Assembly (NCBI GenBank): GCA_009617715.1
Contig: VTFK01000070.1
Span: 1-64,000 of the forward strand
Length of the DNA stretch: 64,000 nt
From: Plectrocnemia conspersa
Lineage: Eukaryota; Arthropoda; Insecta; Trichoptera; Polycentropodidae
Direction: 5' to 3'
A program made the position numbers and the translations under genes. The notes beneath the pieces were generated by a model that had not been told where the DNA came from, searched no databases, and saw only the letters and a list, made by a program, of their open reading frames with translations. The first letter of the stretch is position 1. Each line of letters starts with the position of its first letter. This document shows, piece after piece, positions 11,136 to 24,690 of the stretch.

Positions 11136-12898
11136 GTGGCTGGAGGGCTTGGACAGAGGACCCAAAAATATTTTACCATTGAAATAATTCGAGTTTTAAG
11201 CAACCTATTTAGTACAACTTAATTTACTAGATACATGAATCATCTACTCGAATTAGACTTAAAATGTTAAACTTACATATATGAAACCGATTTATAATAA
11301 TTAAATTATTATTACATTTAAGTTTATTTTCTTTTAATATTAAATTTACAGTCCTAGTTGCTTTCTATAAAATGTTGAATCACTAGCAATATACATTTGT
11401 TATATAACAATGACCGGATGTTTAAATATAAGATATGTACAGCAAAGAGTTGCTTATTTATTACTCACACATTTATTTAATGAAGAAAATGATTGTAGCT
11501 GATCAAGAAATTATCATATAAATCTTTGGCCCTTAAATTCCAAAGACCTTACTGTTCCTGATATTATAAAAAGAATGATCCAGAAATGTATAAAAAATAT
11601 ATTATATTTAAAAAGTAATAATAAATAAAAATAAACCCGTTATAAATTTGTCCTAATAAATGAAGAAATATAAAAAAATTGACATGGTAATCGTTAATTT
11701 TTCAAACGAAGTCTTCATTTAGGTATACATGAATTTTGGCACATGTACACAACATCGCCATTGTTGCGATTTTAATCTCATTGAGCAATAACCTTAAGAT
11801 CAAGGTTTCGCTACCGGTAATATTATGAATGTATCTTCATTTCCATCATGTAAATTTACTATTAAATTACAACGCTAACAGGGTATTGAACCCTCAACTT
11901 TTGAGATTCAAATTATATATATTTTTCGTTTTGATTTTTTCGAAAATATTTTTTTCGAATATAATTGATATATTTCATAATAATTGTGTGTTTATATCCT
12001 CACAAATGTATTGGCATTCTAACAATATTTTTTACTCTCAGAGTTTACCAAATATTATAACTTACTATATATTTTTTACTTTTTCAATATAGAAAATGTT
12101 AATCGTTACTTTTATATAAGATATAATGATCGCTTAGCAGTTACTTAAGACAAAAATTCATTCTGTATGCTACAATATGCGTGTAGTAAAGACAAGTAGC
12201 CCTCGAAAAAAAGCTGTATCTTTTCAATGTCTGCATTAGGGTACGGGAAATAATACCGGGTATCTTGATGTCCCGATACCTAAGAATTATTATCTTAAAT
12301 TAAAATTAATTCATATTTACCCAAGAAATTAAATTATTTTGTTTTATTTCTATATCTTTTTAAATTCTCTATTAACAAGATTATTGACAAATAAAATATT
12401 TTAACCTTAACAGCATAATTCAAAAACTGCTTGGAAATGCATTGTCCATAATAAAATATAAGTACATAATATTAAACAGAACATGTTTTTACAAAACATC
12501 TATGGCCAATCTATTTCTGTGTATATGTTTTTTTCATAATTATTGCAATGGTAAAATTAATTAATAAATTTCAAGCGATGGTAACTATATGGCACACAAA
12601 AACGAAGTTTTTTTAGAATTTCCAGATTGTTTATATAATAAGTGCTTTCACACTCGTCGACGCGACTTGAATGAATCATATCCCAGTATATATTGTAGTA
12701 ATTTTGTTGGAAATGAAAATGGATAATATTTATATTCTCTCATGTACAAGTATCTGCGAAACCATTTTTCTTATTTAAAGCGAGTCGATTGCATTATTTA
12801 ACAACTAAACCAAAGAAGCATGTTTGACTACTTGCGATGAAGCACATTGTTATTCACTTTATAATTTAATTAAAGTTGTGTTTTTGCTTTAGAATATG
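11136..12898. other. non-coding stretch
   Basis: AT-rich. The 87-codon ORF at 11829-12092 is Phe/Ile/Asn-rich low complexity and is not supported as a gene. Nothing else seen. Confidence 0.4.
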
Positions 12899-13095
12899 TC
12901 ATGGAATGATATTTTTTATGTTAAATGGTAATTTATTAGCGGATAACCACGCAAATAGATTTTCAACTACAAATTTAAGTTTTTTAGTTAATGAAATATA
13001 TTTTAAGAATATTTTTAAATCGTCATCATAAAGTAAGAATTTGGAATTACGAATAACTTTATTAATATCATTAATAAGCAAAAGAAACAATAATG
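12899..13095 (-). pseudogene. non-LTR reverse transcriptase fragment (Jockey-like)
   Basis: The minus-strand frame reads FLLLINDINKVIRNSKFLLY, then DDDLKIF, then ENLFAWLSANKLPFNIKN. The pattern L-F-I-N-D-I, a Y-A-D-D-L-K-I box (here YDDDLKIF) and W-x-x-x-N-x-L-x-x-N is the palm region of Jockey/CR1-clade reverse transcriptases. Only about 65 codons survive. A second fragment of similar type is at 47101-47325. Confidence 0.7.
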
Positions 13096-14400
13096 AATCG
13101 AGTTTAGAATCTTAAAGACCTGACGTGGCAATGTATTTAGGCGACTTTTGTAACATATATTAAACATTTTGACGACGATTTTAAGAACATCTAGAAAATT
13201 TAATCATTTTGTGGGAAACCCCAAACCTTCCATTTTTTTCAAGAATTAATATTAAAATCTCCGTAGGTAAGTGTATTGTGTGATTTAAAAATATATTAAT
13301 TTAGGGACCATTGTCTTTTTTTTATATTAATTTATACATTTTAAGCAAATGTTTTTTCTGTGTTGTTTAATAAGTTTTCACTGGGTCGCCAAATACACCA
13401 TAAATCTTAAAATTAGATGTTTAATTAAAAATGAACGAACATTAAATATTAAAAATTAAGATAGTAGATATCCTTGCACTTGTGTAAATAAAATTAACAT
13501 GTATTAATTTACGTCATAAGCAATTGTAAAATTACAGACTACAATAATCGCTTGTTAAGGTATATATAATATTATTATATTATATATAATAATATATATT
13601 TTTCACATCGAATCTAACGAATGTCATCTTCCGCTCCTGACATACTGTGATGATAATATGCAATTTACAAAGATTCAATGTCAGTGAAGAACAACAAAGT
13701 TTGAAACAATGCTAAAACTGTATGAGAATTACGCCAAAGCTTTATTATGCAATGTATAATGAGCGAATATATTATTTAAGTATTTGTTTATTGATATTAT
13801 AAACACGACGTTCGCAACGTATAAGAGGTTCAAACTCTAAAATGATGTTAGATTATTTTTTTAATACAAGTAGTCGCATGCAGCATTAGCAGCTCGAAAA
13901 ATATATTTTTTAAAATCCTTATTTTAATTATCCTTCCGTGTATTTAATGAATGAGCAGCCCGCGGGACAAATCCGGTGCGCAGTTTTCACCAGTTGCACC
14001 AAAAAAATACTAGTTATTATGCTTTATTAGATCAAATCTCATCAAGTTTTTTCGAAATTTATTTATGATTTATTTAGCTTTCAAATATGGAAAAATAAAT
14101 AAAACAATACATTTCTAAAACGGTTCGCGAATATTAATATTAATTAATTTCCAGCATCCGTCGCGATGAGAACTTTCAGTAACGAAAATTTTGTGAAAAG
14201 TAATTGAGTATTACTGTCGAAATATTAAATCGTAAGTTTTCATCCCGATGAATCCTCGAATTTAAATAATATAAATAAAATAACATATTTATATTATATT
14301 TAGGTAAAACGTTTTAAAAATAAACGCTGACTAATATATCATTAATGAAGCTAAAACACCTCAACATTTCAGATACTCGCAAATTCCCTCGAAAAATTAC
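13096..14400. other. non-coding stretch with an AT palindrome
   Basis: Nothing coding. 13562-13610 is a long AT palindrome (tatataatattattatatta and its complement), able to form a cruciform. A GC-richer patch near 13955-14010 is unassigned. Confidence 0.4.
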
Positions 14401-15020
14401 CAATAGATCCAATTCAAGTTTCCTATGTTGGCAGCACTGTAAATCAGAAAGCTTTCAATAATCACGCGTGTTCAAAGTGTCAAATGTTAGTTTGCAAAAA
14501 ACACTCAATGCATTAAAATTGTTCAATTGTTTTACAGAAATAACGATTATGGTAAATTTCATCGTTCAACTGAGCGAACAATTCGCAACAGAGTGAAAAA
14601 AATTGATAAGACTGGAAGCGTTGGAGATAGAATTAGGCCTGTGCATCATCATGGCGCCTGTTTAACTGAGAATATTGCTGCTGTAAGACCCGGAATTGTC
14701 GATTCGTCGGCGTTCGCAGCTTTTGTGCTTTTTTAAATCAGATTAAAAAATAACTGGAGTTCAGAGACAACGAGGAATTTAAGCAAAAGTTAATGCTTAT
14801 TGTTTCAGAGAAAATCTTCTTCTCTGATGAGGAACATTTCCACTCTATGTATGTTAATAAGCAAAATTGTCGCATGTGATTCACGAAAAACCATTACATG
14901 CCCAATCTGTTTGGTACGCATTGTGGCCAGGCGGTGTCATTAGGTCTCATTTTTTGTGAGGTTACACGAAGAGTCATGTCTACTCCGACAAACCCGAAAC
15001 ATAAAACCAACATCTCCCAA
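14401..15020 (+). pseudogene. Tc1/mariner-superfamily (DDE_3-like) transposase remnant
   Basis: Plus-strand segments appear in transposase order. FHRSTERTIRNRVKKIDKTG and SVGD with TENIAAV (about 14527-14690) give the helix-turn-helix N-terminus. KIFFSDEEHFHSMYVNKQNC (about 14812-14870) is the SDEAHF-type catalytic block. PNLFGTHCGQAVSLGLIFCE (about 14900-14960) matches the V-W-C-A-L-W-A-G-G-V-I-G-P-Y-F-F region, partly frameshifted. The middle part is deleted and there are stops, so the element is inactive. Terminal inverted repeats were not located. Confidence 0.7.
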
Positions 15021-16449
15021 ATTATAGCCGAGAAAGGATTGGCTACCGCAAAAGGTCATTTAATTGCTATTATTTTTAATATTTAATAATATACATTAAA
15101 TGTTCAATTATTAAAAAAACATCTAAATTTGGGGTTATTTAAAAAAAATCGGAAGCTGAAGTTATATCACTCTTTATAACGAATTGAGAGGCAAAAGCTT
15201 GATCATTTGTAGATTTCAATCCACAACTTACATGCGCAAAAATAATCAATTTGATATTGAATCTTCCATATTTATTTTTACTTTTTTTTCCACTTAAAAA
15301 TATAAGTAAACTAAGCGATAATAATTTATAAAAATGTATTTTATTGGGAAGAGACCATTGAAGTAAATGTATCATATTTTTTGATTAAAGGTAATGTATA
15401 AACTTCTAAATCGCATTATTAAAATATATTGATAAAAATAGTATTCCACGATGAGAATAATTTTTTAGGATACTGTTTTAATGGAACATTAAATTTTGTA
15501 ATGCCATCTTGCGGTGAAGCATTAAATATTATTAACACATCAAAATACGTTGTATTGTATATTAATATAACATGATCGACCAATCGTAACCTTAATTAAT
15601 TACCACGAAATTAATCTGCAGCATTAAGAAAAACAGGAAATTTTGAAAAATCAACCAAAATATACATATACATATGTATATAATAAAATCTTTTATAACG
15701 CTTGAAGTTAATCGCGAGTTATATGCGTATTATTTTGTTAAAGGTTTAACCATAGATTTTTTAAATTTTTTGTATTAAAAACACGTAAAAATAATAATAA
15801 AAAGTAGATCTATATAATTATATAATAACATATTTTCTGATTTTGATCTATATTATTCTCATGCATCACAATCAATTGGGCGGATTTTGAACTTTTTCAT
15901 ATAAAATAATTATTGAGCGGCTATTAAATTTATGATTTTTAGGCCCTTAATTAATTTATACTAAATTTATAGTATTAATAATATATTTTTTAATGTGCTA
16001 AACTGTATCAAATTTATATATGTATGTTTTTTTTGCAGAAAAAAATTTATGAGAAATGATTTATAAATTGTTTTAAAACGTTTTTTTTCCTCTCAACGTC
16101 GAATATTATGGTCAATAATGACATAAGTCATTTTATACATACATTATTTTTTATGTTTAAAATTTATATCTTAAAAATAAAATATTTTGGATTTTTTTCT
16201 GATTTTACTTTGTAAAATTTGATAGCAATTTTCAATTATATCGCGAATCAGTTATGACGATCAATATGTATATATAATACATCAATAATGTGGTGGTTAA
16301 ATAATATGTTCTAAGCCTTAGAACCTAAGGGATAATATATTTGGTTAAATACAGTTTATTTCGGCATATTCGGATAATGATCAACGCCGGGTTTTGGGTC
16401 ATTTAATTACGCAATTCCAAATTTGCATATTTTTATAATGCGGTCCTAC
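15021..16449. other. non-coding stretch
   Basis: Very AT-rich. No coding or repeat signal could be supported. It ends at the donor of the minus-strand exon that follows. Confidence 0.4.
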
Positions 16450-16703
16450 CTCACAAGATATATGAGGACCATCCTCGGCGGCATGAACTCCTCAGCGTTG
16501 ACCATCTGCATTCTCTTGAAAGTCAGTCTAGTGCTAGCGCTGACCGGTGTCAACAAACTGATGCGTGCCAGGGCCTCGGTTACGGCTAGGTCCTCTTTGA
16601 TCTTCTTCACGTAAGGCTTCAGCTCTTCGATCTCTTCCTCCAGGTTGAGCTCGTCCTCGGACTTCTTCGGCTCGCCGCAAACATACCGATCGACGCCAGA
16701 CAT
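16450..16703 (-). CDS. first coding exon of an unrecognised gene
   Basis: The exon stands out as GC-rich (well over half G+C against roughly 30% around it) with a strong reading frame. ATG at 16703-16701 is followed by 84 codons, then AG at a GTAGGA donor (16449). The protein starts MSGVDRYVCGEPKKSEDELN. It continues with an acidic helical stretch of the type LEEEIEELKPYVKKIKEDLA (residues 21-40, probably coiled coil), and ends with FMPPRMVLIYLV. There is no signal peptide. I cannot name the family. The donor phase fits the acceptor at 447, which would give a 147-aa protein with the terminal exon at 257-446. An acceptor-like site just upstream of the ATG (caacttcaag) suggests a separate 5' untranslated exon further right. 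Confidence 0.7.
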
Positions 16704-16850
16704 CCTCTTGAAGTTGCCGTAACAAAATCAATATTGTCACTAACTCGATGAATATATTTAACACGCAATATATACATATATGTATATGATTATGATGAAT
16801 GAGAAGAATGGAAATAGTATACTCAGTACAACTGAATTCTAAAAAAAATT
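16704..16850. other. 5' flank of the exon above
   Basis: Likely intron or promoter sequence of the minus-strand gene. No TATA or initiator could be assigned with confidence. Confidence 0.3.
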
Positions 16851-16880
16851 ATGATATATATGTATATATATATATATGTA

Positions 16881-16912
<32 letters not shown>

Positions 16913-16926
16913 CATATATATAAAAC
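16851..16926. repeat. TA/TG dinucleotide microsatellite
   Basis: A run of atatatgtatatatatata, then gtatgtgtgtgta, then a long (ta)n ending in tacatatata. The 75- and 91-codon ORFs across it are artefacts of the repeat. Confidence 0.95.
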
Positions 16927-19900
16927 ATGCCAACAGAATCAATTTTTTTTTTTTAACATGCGACCCAATTTGCTTATATTTGCTGATTTTACATTTTCAA
17001 TTCTTAAAAATTGCTTTATACCGAGAAGACATATGGTTTTATTTTTCAAAGCGTTCATATATATACATGTATAGATAAAGGTATATACTATAAAAAAGTC
17101 GAAATATCAGATCTAAGCAGACAATTATATTTTTTATTTACTTCCCCAAATTAAATGTATTGGTGTAATACAAAAAATAATGTTATAAACAGTAGTACAT
17201 TCATGAAAGAACAAAAACAAAATCGTGTCAACTGACATAAAAATTCAAATTCAGGATAATTTGCAGGATATCTAGACATTTAAAATTGAGTTCTATTTTT
17301 ATAGTTCATAACAAAAATAACGAGGATGATCATTGAAATGGTAAAAAATGCCAAATATATACGTGAATCATTTTGTAGTATCAATGCTAAGTAAAAGCTA
17401 ATAAACAATTTCTTGACGATATTTTTATGAAGAGCGTACATTATTTAATATGTCTTACATTATTCCTCCATAGATTCATTAAATAAAACTAGTTTTTATT
17501 TATTTCTAAATAAAAAGATATTCGACATAAAAAAAACACTAGCAAATCTAATATGTATGGCAATAACATGGTACCAATATACAATAGTTTAACATATTAT
17601 TTATTAGAAATATACAGTTATCATGATTTTTACTTAGTTTTATATTTTCGAGCATCGAGAACATACTTAAAATAATAAACTAGTGGATATTTCGACCAAA
17701 ATGTAAATAAACTAGTAAAACCGATACATTTTACGTACTAATGTCAACGAATCGATTTTATGAAGTAAAAGCTACGATAAAAGTTTAATTTTTAAATTCG
17801 TTTCGCATCGTATGTTATCACTGTAATTATATTATTATTTGATACATAAGATGAAGCTAAATATATAACGTATCGATCAGAATGATCCGCGCTTACAGAA
17901 AATATTTTATAAAAATTAAAAATAATCACAATTTATATTTATTTAATATTTATAAAACATATATGAATACAGTTATATAAGAAAATAATTAAACGTGTTA
18001 CTTTTTAGATAAAAAAAAACACAAATAAAGTGTTTTCAGTAAAATCTCAATAGTATATTTTCCAGAAAATGCTTATTTATCTGGTATTTCTCTTCTTTTA
18101 AATAATTAAGATTAATAATAGTACGATTTTGTATAGAATTGTGGTAAATTATTACACTATTGTAACTTTAAGCATAAAGATCTTAGTTATCGTGAGACGC
18201 CCCTTTTAAATAGTTTTCAACAATAATTTTAAAGGGCAATGCATTATTATTCTAAGATGACTCTAGAGCGACAATGCGTGAGTATGTGCATTTATGACGA
18301 TGTTAAATTAATATAATAAAAATTACTTTGTATGCATAATAAACCGCAAACGGTGTGATAATAATATGTAACTCATATAACGCAAAAATTATATTAAGGT
18401 ATTAAATATTCTTTAAAAAATCAACATATAAGCGATGTATTATAAAAGTATGTTTATTATATTTTCGTTACATACATATGAATGAACAATATGATCAATG
18501 ATTCACTTTGCCATTTAAAAAAATGATGAACTTTTTTTCTTCAACATTATTTTATGTATAATATATATTTCCTGAATACTTCTTACTAAAAAATCACGTC
18601 GGACGATCGAATAAAAATTGAATCAGCGTTTAACGCGAGGCTTGTACACATTTGTCATATCCATGTCTGTCCTGGGATGTACTTAAGCCAGAAAGTACTG
18701 AACGCATAAAAGAAATTCTGGAAGAATCAAGATAGTTTTGTTGAAGTCTTTTTAGCTAGTTTGAAACCTCAAATGCTGAAAAACAACGGAGGCTGTAGAT
18801 AAATCGAATCGATAGCTAGATACAGTTAATAAAAAATCAGTACTGCCATGTCAAAGTCACCATAGATTTTCTGCGTGTATGTACTTTAAAAAAACATAAA
18901 CTACTGGAGGGCAAGAGTTGAGAGATTTTAAATATAGGCGTGGGAAAGAATGTTCGAGTACCATTAAAATTAATAAAAAATAATAAGCTTTTAGCTTGTT
19001 TGTTCTATTTGAAGACTTGTAATATAACGCGAAATAGATATTCGTTAGCACAATAGGCTCATTCAAAGCTTGCACTGTCGCTTCTTTAGCGTCAGAATTA
19101 AGAGAAGAATGGAATAAATTCGTCTTGGACTTTTAATGGGGAGCAATTTTTTTAGTTCCAAAACAGCGACTGATCAGTTGAAGATATTCTAGCAAAAACG
19201 TCTTAATAAAAACCAATGATTATAATACGAAAAAGAGGGGTAGGTGTATTAAAGTAGCATATTCAATTAAAAATTATCATTTAATAAACAAAGTATGGGA
19301 GTATAGTATAATAAAAATGTATACCTTTAATCAAAAATTGAGTGCGATTTTAAGCTTTGACTGAGAAATGCAACTGTGTGGCTTTTCTTCGAGAGCTTTA
19401 GAGGTCGTCGCCTTTCCTCCAGATGAGAGCAACCACTAACTTTTTTACCGTTATTAACCGCGCTATATATTCATCACCCCCACCATCACCTTCCATACGG
19501 TTACCCCCACCATCAACGCCAATGTGTGATGATTGACATATTGTGTGATGCAATTAGGGATTGTGAATCACTTCCATTGAATATATCTTTACATTATTAA
19601 ATCAAATAATTGTATACGTGTTTTTTATGTATTATTTTAATATAATATACACAGGGTGAACAAAAAAAATCAATGATAAACCGTTAATTTATCAAAATTG
19701 AAATTAACATAAATTTAAAACTTTATATTTATGTTTACAAATAATATAAAAACAAATGTATATTGTAATTTTAAAGAATGTTTAAAAAGTTCTCGTGTAA
19801 TTAAATTTATAATTTGAAAGATCCTAATCATACTGAGGACTCTAAAATATAATTGATTTATGTAGGCAAAAAATTGTTGCTGCATCTTTTCTTATCTAAT

Positions 19901-20800
19901 AAAGTGTGATAAGAAAAATCGTAGACGCTTCTTCATCAAATAAAATTTGATAAGAAAAGTAAAAAAGTGTAATTAATTATTTACAGCTTAAATCATAATG
20001 AAAAGATATAACGAATGCAAAAGACCACTTTGCATTTATTTTTAAAAGAGTTTTGCCACTCAAATACAATAATAGTATATATACGATATGTACACATCAT
20101 TTTTTTTATGAATGCACACGTATACATGAACATACTTAAGGAATATGTGTACCTGAAATTATATACTATAAAAAATCTGAGATTATTAAATTTTTTTTAA
20201 AAAAATTCTAAAAGTGTCAATTCTCAGGATTTTAAAGTTCTAAGAATTAAAATCGTTATTCATTGCCATTTTTAATGTGTTCCCGTGATTGCCTCAATAT
20301 CGACCCTTATCAGTAAGCTTAAATATGCCATTTTATAAATAAATTTGCCAAGCTTCTCTTGCCTAAAATATCAATATAAATAAAATAAGTTTGCGCACAT
20401 TTATTCACTTTTCGCAGAAGAAACTAGAGTCAATTTGTTTATTGTATATTACATTTTATATACGAAAGAAAGGTTTATGCCAAATTATTATTGTGTTTTT
20501 TAACATTTTTCTTTTAAAATTCGTTTATTAAAAAAGGATAAGCTTGACTGTTTTCTTTTATGACTACTTTCATAGTTGTTTATATATTAATGTGTTATAA
20601 AAATCAACGGAGAAGTAATCTACTATCACAATCTAATCAGTGTCCAAAACCACTACTTTCATAAATGAAAAAATGTGTGTTAAATCAACATAAAATATTA
20701 ATGCTAATAAGTTACAATTAAAATGACTGCATTGTCTGTTTTAATAAAAATAAATAGAATCGTGTTTATTTAATATATATTTCTAAACGCTAGTTATTTT
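16927..20800. other. long gene-poor stretch
   Basis: AT-rich with no supported gene. Local items: an open, mostly stop-free plus-strand segment at about 18597-18800 (one internal stop; family not recognised); a C-rich simple patch at 19470-19520 (cacccccaccatcacc and gttacccccaccatcaac); an inverted repeat at 19887-19917 (ttttcttatc, 11-nt spacer, gataagaaaa). Confidence 0.35.
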
Positions 20801-20879
20801 AAGAATGCATCATCCCTTCAGACGAAGTCTGCGAATTACTCTTTCAGTAACGAGTATGCATTACGATTTCGCGATGTAT

Positions 20880-21410
20880 TTTATTTCTCGAGATATAAGA
20901 ATTCTCATTTTCACTTCTCGATTTTCTCAAGATTTCTCGAGAATTATAATAATACAGTGTATATCTTTATATTATACTGAACTAGAATCATCAATTGTTT
21001 ACAGAACTTTACAGAACAGTTACGAATGAATTTATACCCGAATCATGAGGAAAATTGTCAATAACAGCTACTGTACATTTTTCATATTTTTAACAAAATA
21101 AAGATAAATAAACCTTTTTAGATTACTGAAAAAACGAGAAATAAGTTTTCCAACAGGCAAATCTTGTGTTGGAAAGCCTCTTTATAATTTTACAATCTGT
21201 AGATTCTCACGCGGAGCGGTTTGTTGCGTATTTTCAAGCACATGGTACAGACCAACCCGTTTCTATGCAGCAGTATAAAAAATACAGCGGTTGTAAAACA
21301 TTTAAAAATATTCTTACAAATTTAATATTTAACAAAAACATGCTTAATAAAAATTCTAGAGAAATTCTTGATTTGGGATTTTTCTTTAGAAATTCTCGAG
21401 AATAAACACC
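20880..21410. repeat. segment bounded by TTCTCGAGA motifs, possible element
   Basis: Clusters of ttctcgagat / agaattctcat / ttctcgagaatt lie at 20886-20945. A clearly related cluster in the other orientation (ttctagagaaattctt, agaaattctcgagaata) lies at 21351-21405. The 530 bp between includes a 79-codon plus-strand ORF (21166-21405) with no recognisable domain. Inverted subterminal motifs of this type occur in some hAT elements, but no target duplication could be fixed. Confidence 0.3.
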
Positions 21411-24400
21411 AGTCACTGATCAGTTGATTTATATCACAGTGTCAGACTGCACTTATTTTAAGCTTCTACTAATTCTATTTTGCCATATTGAGAACATGCA
21501 CGAAAATAATTCCCCTTCACATCTAAAAGATCGAAGCAAAATGTAATTTCTTAGCGTAGCTTTAATATATATCAAGAATGTTGCACCTTTATCCATTTTT
21601 GCTTACATTTGAGTCTGTAGATCGGGGTTTTCTAAGCTACAGTAAAATGAATTCAAAGATTTAAAAACCGTAAACACAAATTTCTGTATAATAAAGATCA
21701 TTGACAAAATACTTATCAGTTTGTATTAATGTAAACTTTACATAAATGTACATACATACATATATGATTCCAATAATAATATTTTTATCTGGCTCGCCAT
21801 ACATTTTAAAATTTAAATTCGCTATGTATTTTTTGGGGACCCCTGGATTAGATGTAGACTTTAAGTGGCTTGCGAAACAATTTATATCTTACTATAAGTA
21901 TAGAAACCTTCGACAATTAAATTATTTATATATGCCATGACATATAAAAATTACATTGGTAAAAGCATTGTCAGTAAATTGTATATTCAAATTACAGTAA
22001 ACGTCGTAAATGGTTAATTGTTATTAATAATAAAAGCTTTGGACAGAGGTGATATAAAATGATAATAAAATTAATAATTACACTCGTCAAAAGTTTCGCG
22101 AGACGTTGCGTACCAGTTAAAATTGAGATGGCGACTGAAGACATGATCGTTTGAAACATTCGGAAAAGGCCGTCAAGATGGTTAAATTATAACCTCACTC
22201 CAGGTCTCAGTCCTCAACCTTGCCAAAGATTGATTTTAAGACACTCCGGCCCGAACGCCAATGCCAAGGTCTTAAATACAAAACCACATATGTCAGGTGT
22301 AATGAACAGACTAGATAGCAGTTTTTATATTGATTACATTTAGCCGAAAAATTTAAGTCAGACAGGGTTGTTTAGTATTTCCTGGTCTCACTCGCCTTCT
22401 TACTCATCGTTCCTTTATTGAGCAATCAAGGAATTGAATATATATTGGACATTTTGCAGTAATAATATATGAGACAAGGAGAAGCCAGTTAGCTATTTAA
22501 TGTGCAAGAGAGCAGTCGCTCAAAAAATGTTTCAACCAGAAAACGTTATCTGGTCACAAAGTTATGTAGTTCAAAACATACTAGAAAACATTCATATATA
22601 TATATATGATACAAAAACCAAACAACTATTTTACATCTCTTTAGTCAAATGGCGTATAACCAATGGACTATCGGGCTTATGTGACTGCAGCCCTAGAGCA
22701 CTGAAAAATTGTTTGGAAGCTACGAAATAATTTAAATTTGTATAATTTATTTGCTGCTTCAACATTAAAATCATCAGTCATTGATCTTAAACTTTAGTCA
22801 GCAACTACTGTGGCTAACAATTACAGAATATTTTACAAAAACTTTGTTGCAAATTGTAAGCAATGACATTTTTGAAAAAAAAACACATTTTTTAGAACAT
22901 ATTTTGGAATGAAATTTCACAAGCTCTAAATAAAATCAATTCTTTCCTACAATGCGATAAAATGGGTGTTGAATTTAATTAAAATTATATATAAACAATA
23001 ATACAATAGAATCGCAAGCATATAGACTTAAATAATATAAAATGAAATGAGTTAAATTATCCAGATGCGATGAATACCAAGTAATAAGAAGTATATTTTA
23101 AAAAAAGACACTTCGGTAACATATATAAATTTTATCAAAAATTAAGATTTTCGATTCATTACCTAGTGTATTATTAACAATAAATTTAAAAAATGTGCAA
23201 AAAATCAGTGCGCGATGACGATTGACCAGATTACCAATTTGCGGTCGGTAGTATCTCGTGCTAAACAAAATAATCGTTTTAACCTGGAAACAAAAACAAG
23301 AAAAGACTTGGGAGTAAGCCGTCACATAAACTAGAATATGATTAATTAATCGCGATTCCACCACTGGTGGACCGCCATCAATAATTTCAGTAGCAAGTAG
23401 TGTATTTTAAAGTGTACCTACATATGTTTTGTATTTAATTTTAATAATTAAATAAAACAATAATTAAAATATTATGTTCATCAGTACAAATGCGATAAAA
23501 ACCATAATCTTATTAAAATAAAAAATAATACAGATTTTTTAATGTTTTTAATGGACAGCCCTGCTAAGAAGAAATCTAAATTTCAAAAGCTCCGTATGTA
23601 AAATATGACGGGTCAATCGACACACAGATAGCATTAGAACCAAACTAAAAAGGTATCTTACTATATTTATAATTAATAATTTACATGAAATTAATAAAAT
23701 ATTATAATCATAACTATCAACTGGCATATATTTTTCTAAAATTGCATTGCATGAAAAAGATACGATTACTTTTTAAATATCTAGGGATAAGAAAGATGAT
23801 CCGATTACATCAAACATGCACTCAATAGTGTGGCGTAAAGTCTCTTCTAAGTTATAATCAATTATAAAACTGTAATTTATTAAAGCATAAATAAGTATTA
23901 CTTAATTAATGAATTTCAAGACGTAATATGAAAGAAACCTTTCATTTTATGAAATAATCAATACTTTTATAGCTCACCACTGTAATAAAAAATTATTAAC
24001 AATTTGTTAAAGGTTAAATGCAAACGTTATTGTATACATTTTGTAATTTTTTATTACTACAAAATAATTAACACATGTTTATGAATCAACAAAGAATCGA
24101 GTACATGAAACTCATTTTCGCATGTGATCTTCGTTTGCATATCATACCACTGTTTGGCACTATTTATTTTTGCATATATCAAAGTACAAGATTTATAATA
24201 ATGGTAAAAAATAATAATAAAAAACATAAACACAGCAATTTAAAAAACGACAAGAATGAAGAGCTAAAACAAAATGTACTATATACATTCATATTTTAGT
24301 AAAGGAAAAAAATGTAAATAAAAAATACGATACAAATCGTTCTTAATTATTAAAAAATCTGGCGAATATAATTTTAATTACTACAAAATGTGCTAGAGGC

Positions 24401-24690
24401 ATTATTATAAGAATAATATTATAAACATATTGATGTTGTATGTGAAGTCAAGAATCAATATTTATCATATTCATGATACAAAATGAAAATAATCGTAAAA
24501 TATTTAAATTGTGGTCTTCGTTTGATATATGTAAATGTATAAAAATAAGATGTAAACATATAATGTGTCATGTATTGTCTTACCCTGGCAAAACTGAACA
24601 GAAAACAAACAAGATATCAACCTGTACCGTTATAACACTGACGGAACTACATGATTAAAGGGGGGGGGGGAGAATATATAAATGCAAATA
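21411..24690. other. gene-poor stretch
   Basis: No supported gene. 22100-22310 is GC-richer but has no recognisable frame. A very short ORF at about 23550 (MDSPAKKKSKFQKLRM) is basic and could be a fragment. A 10-G run at 24661 precedes a Tigger remnant. Confidence 0.35.

Noticed and set aside
16534..16764. Second minus-strand ORF over the GC-rich exon (76 codons)
   Set aside because: Arg-rich shadow frame of the real coding exon at 16450-16703.
16799..17078. Two overlapping ORFs of 75-91 codons
   Set aside because: They are translations of the TA/TG microsatellite.
19650..19670. cagggtgaacaaaaaa as a mariner terminal repeat
   Set aside because: Only one end seen; no partner, TA pair or transposase nearby.
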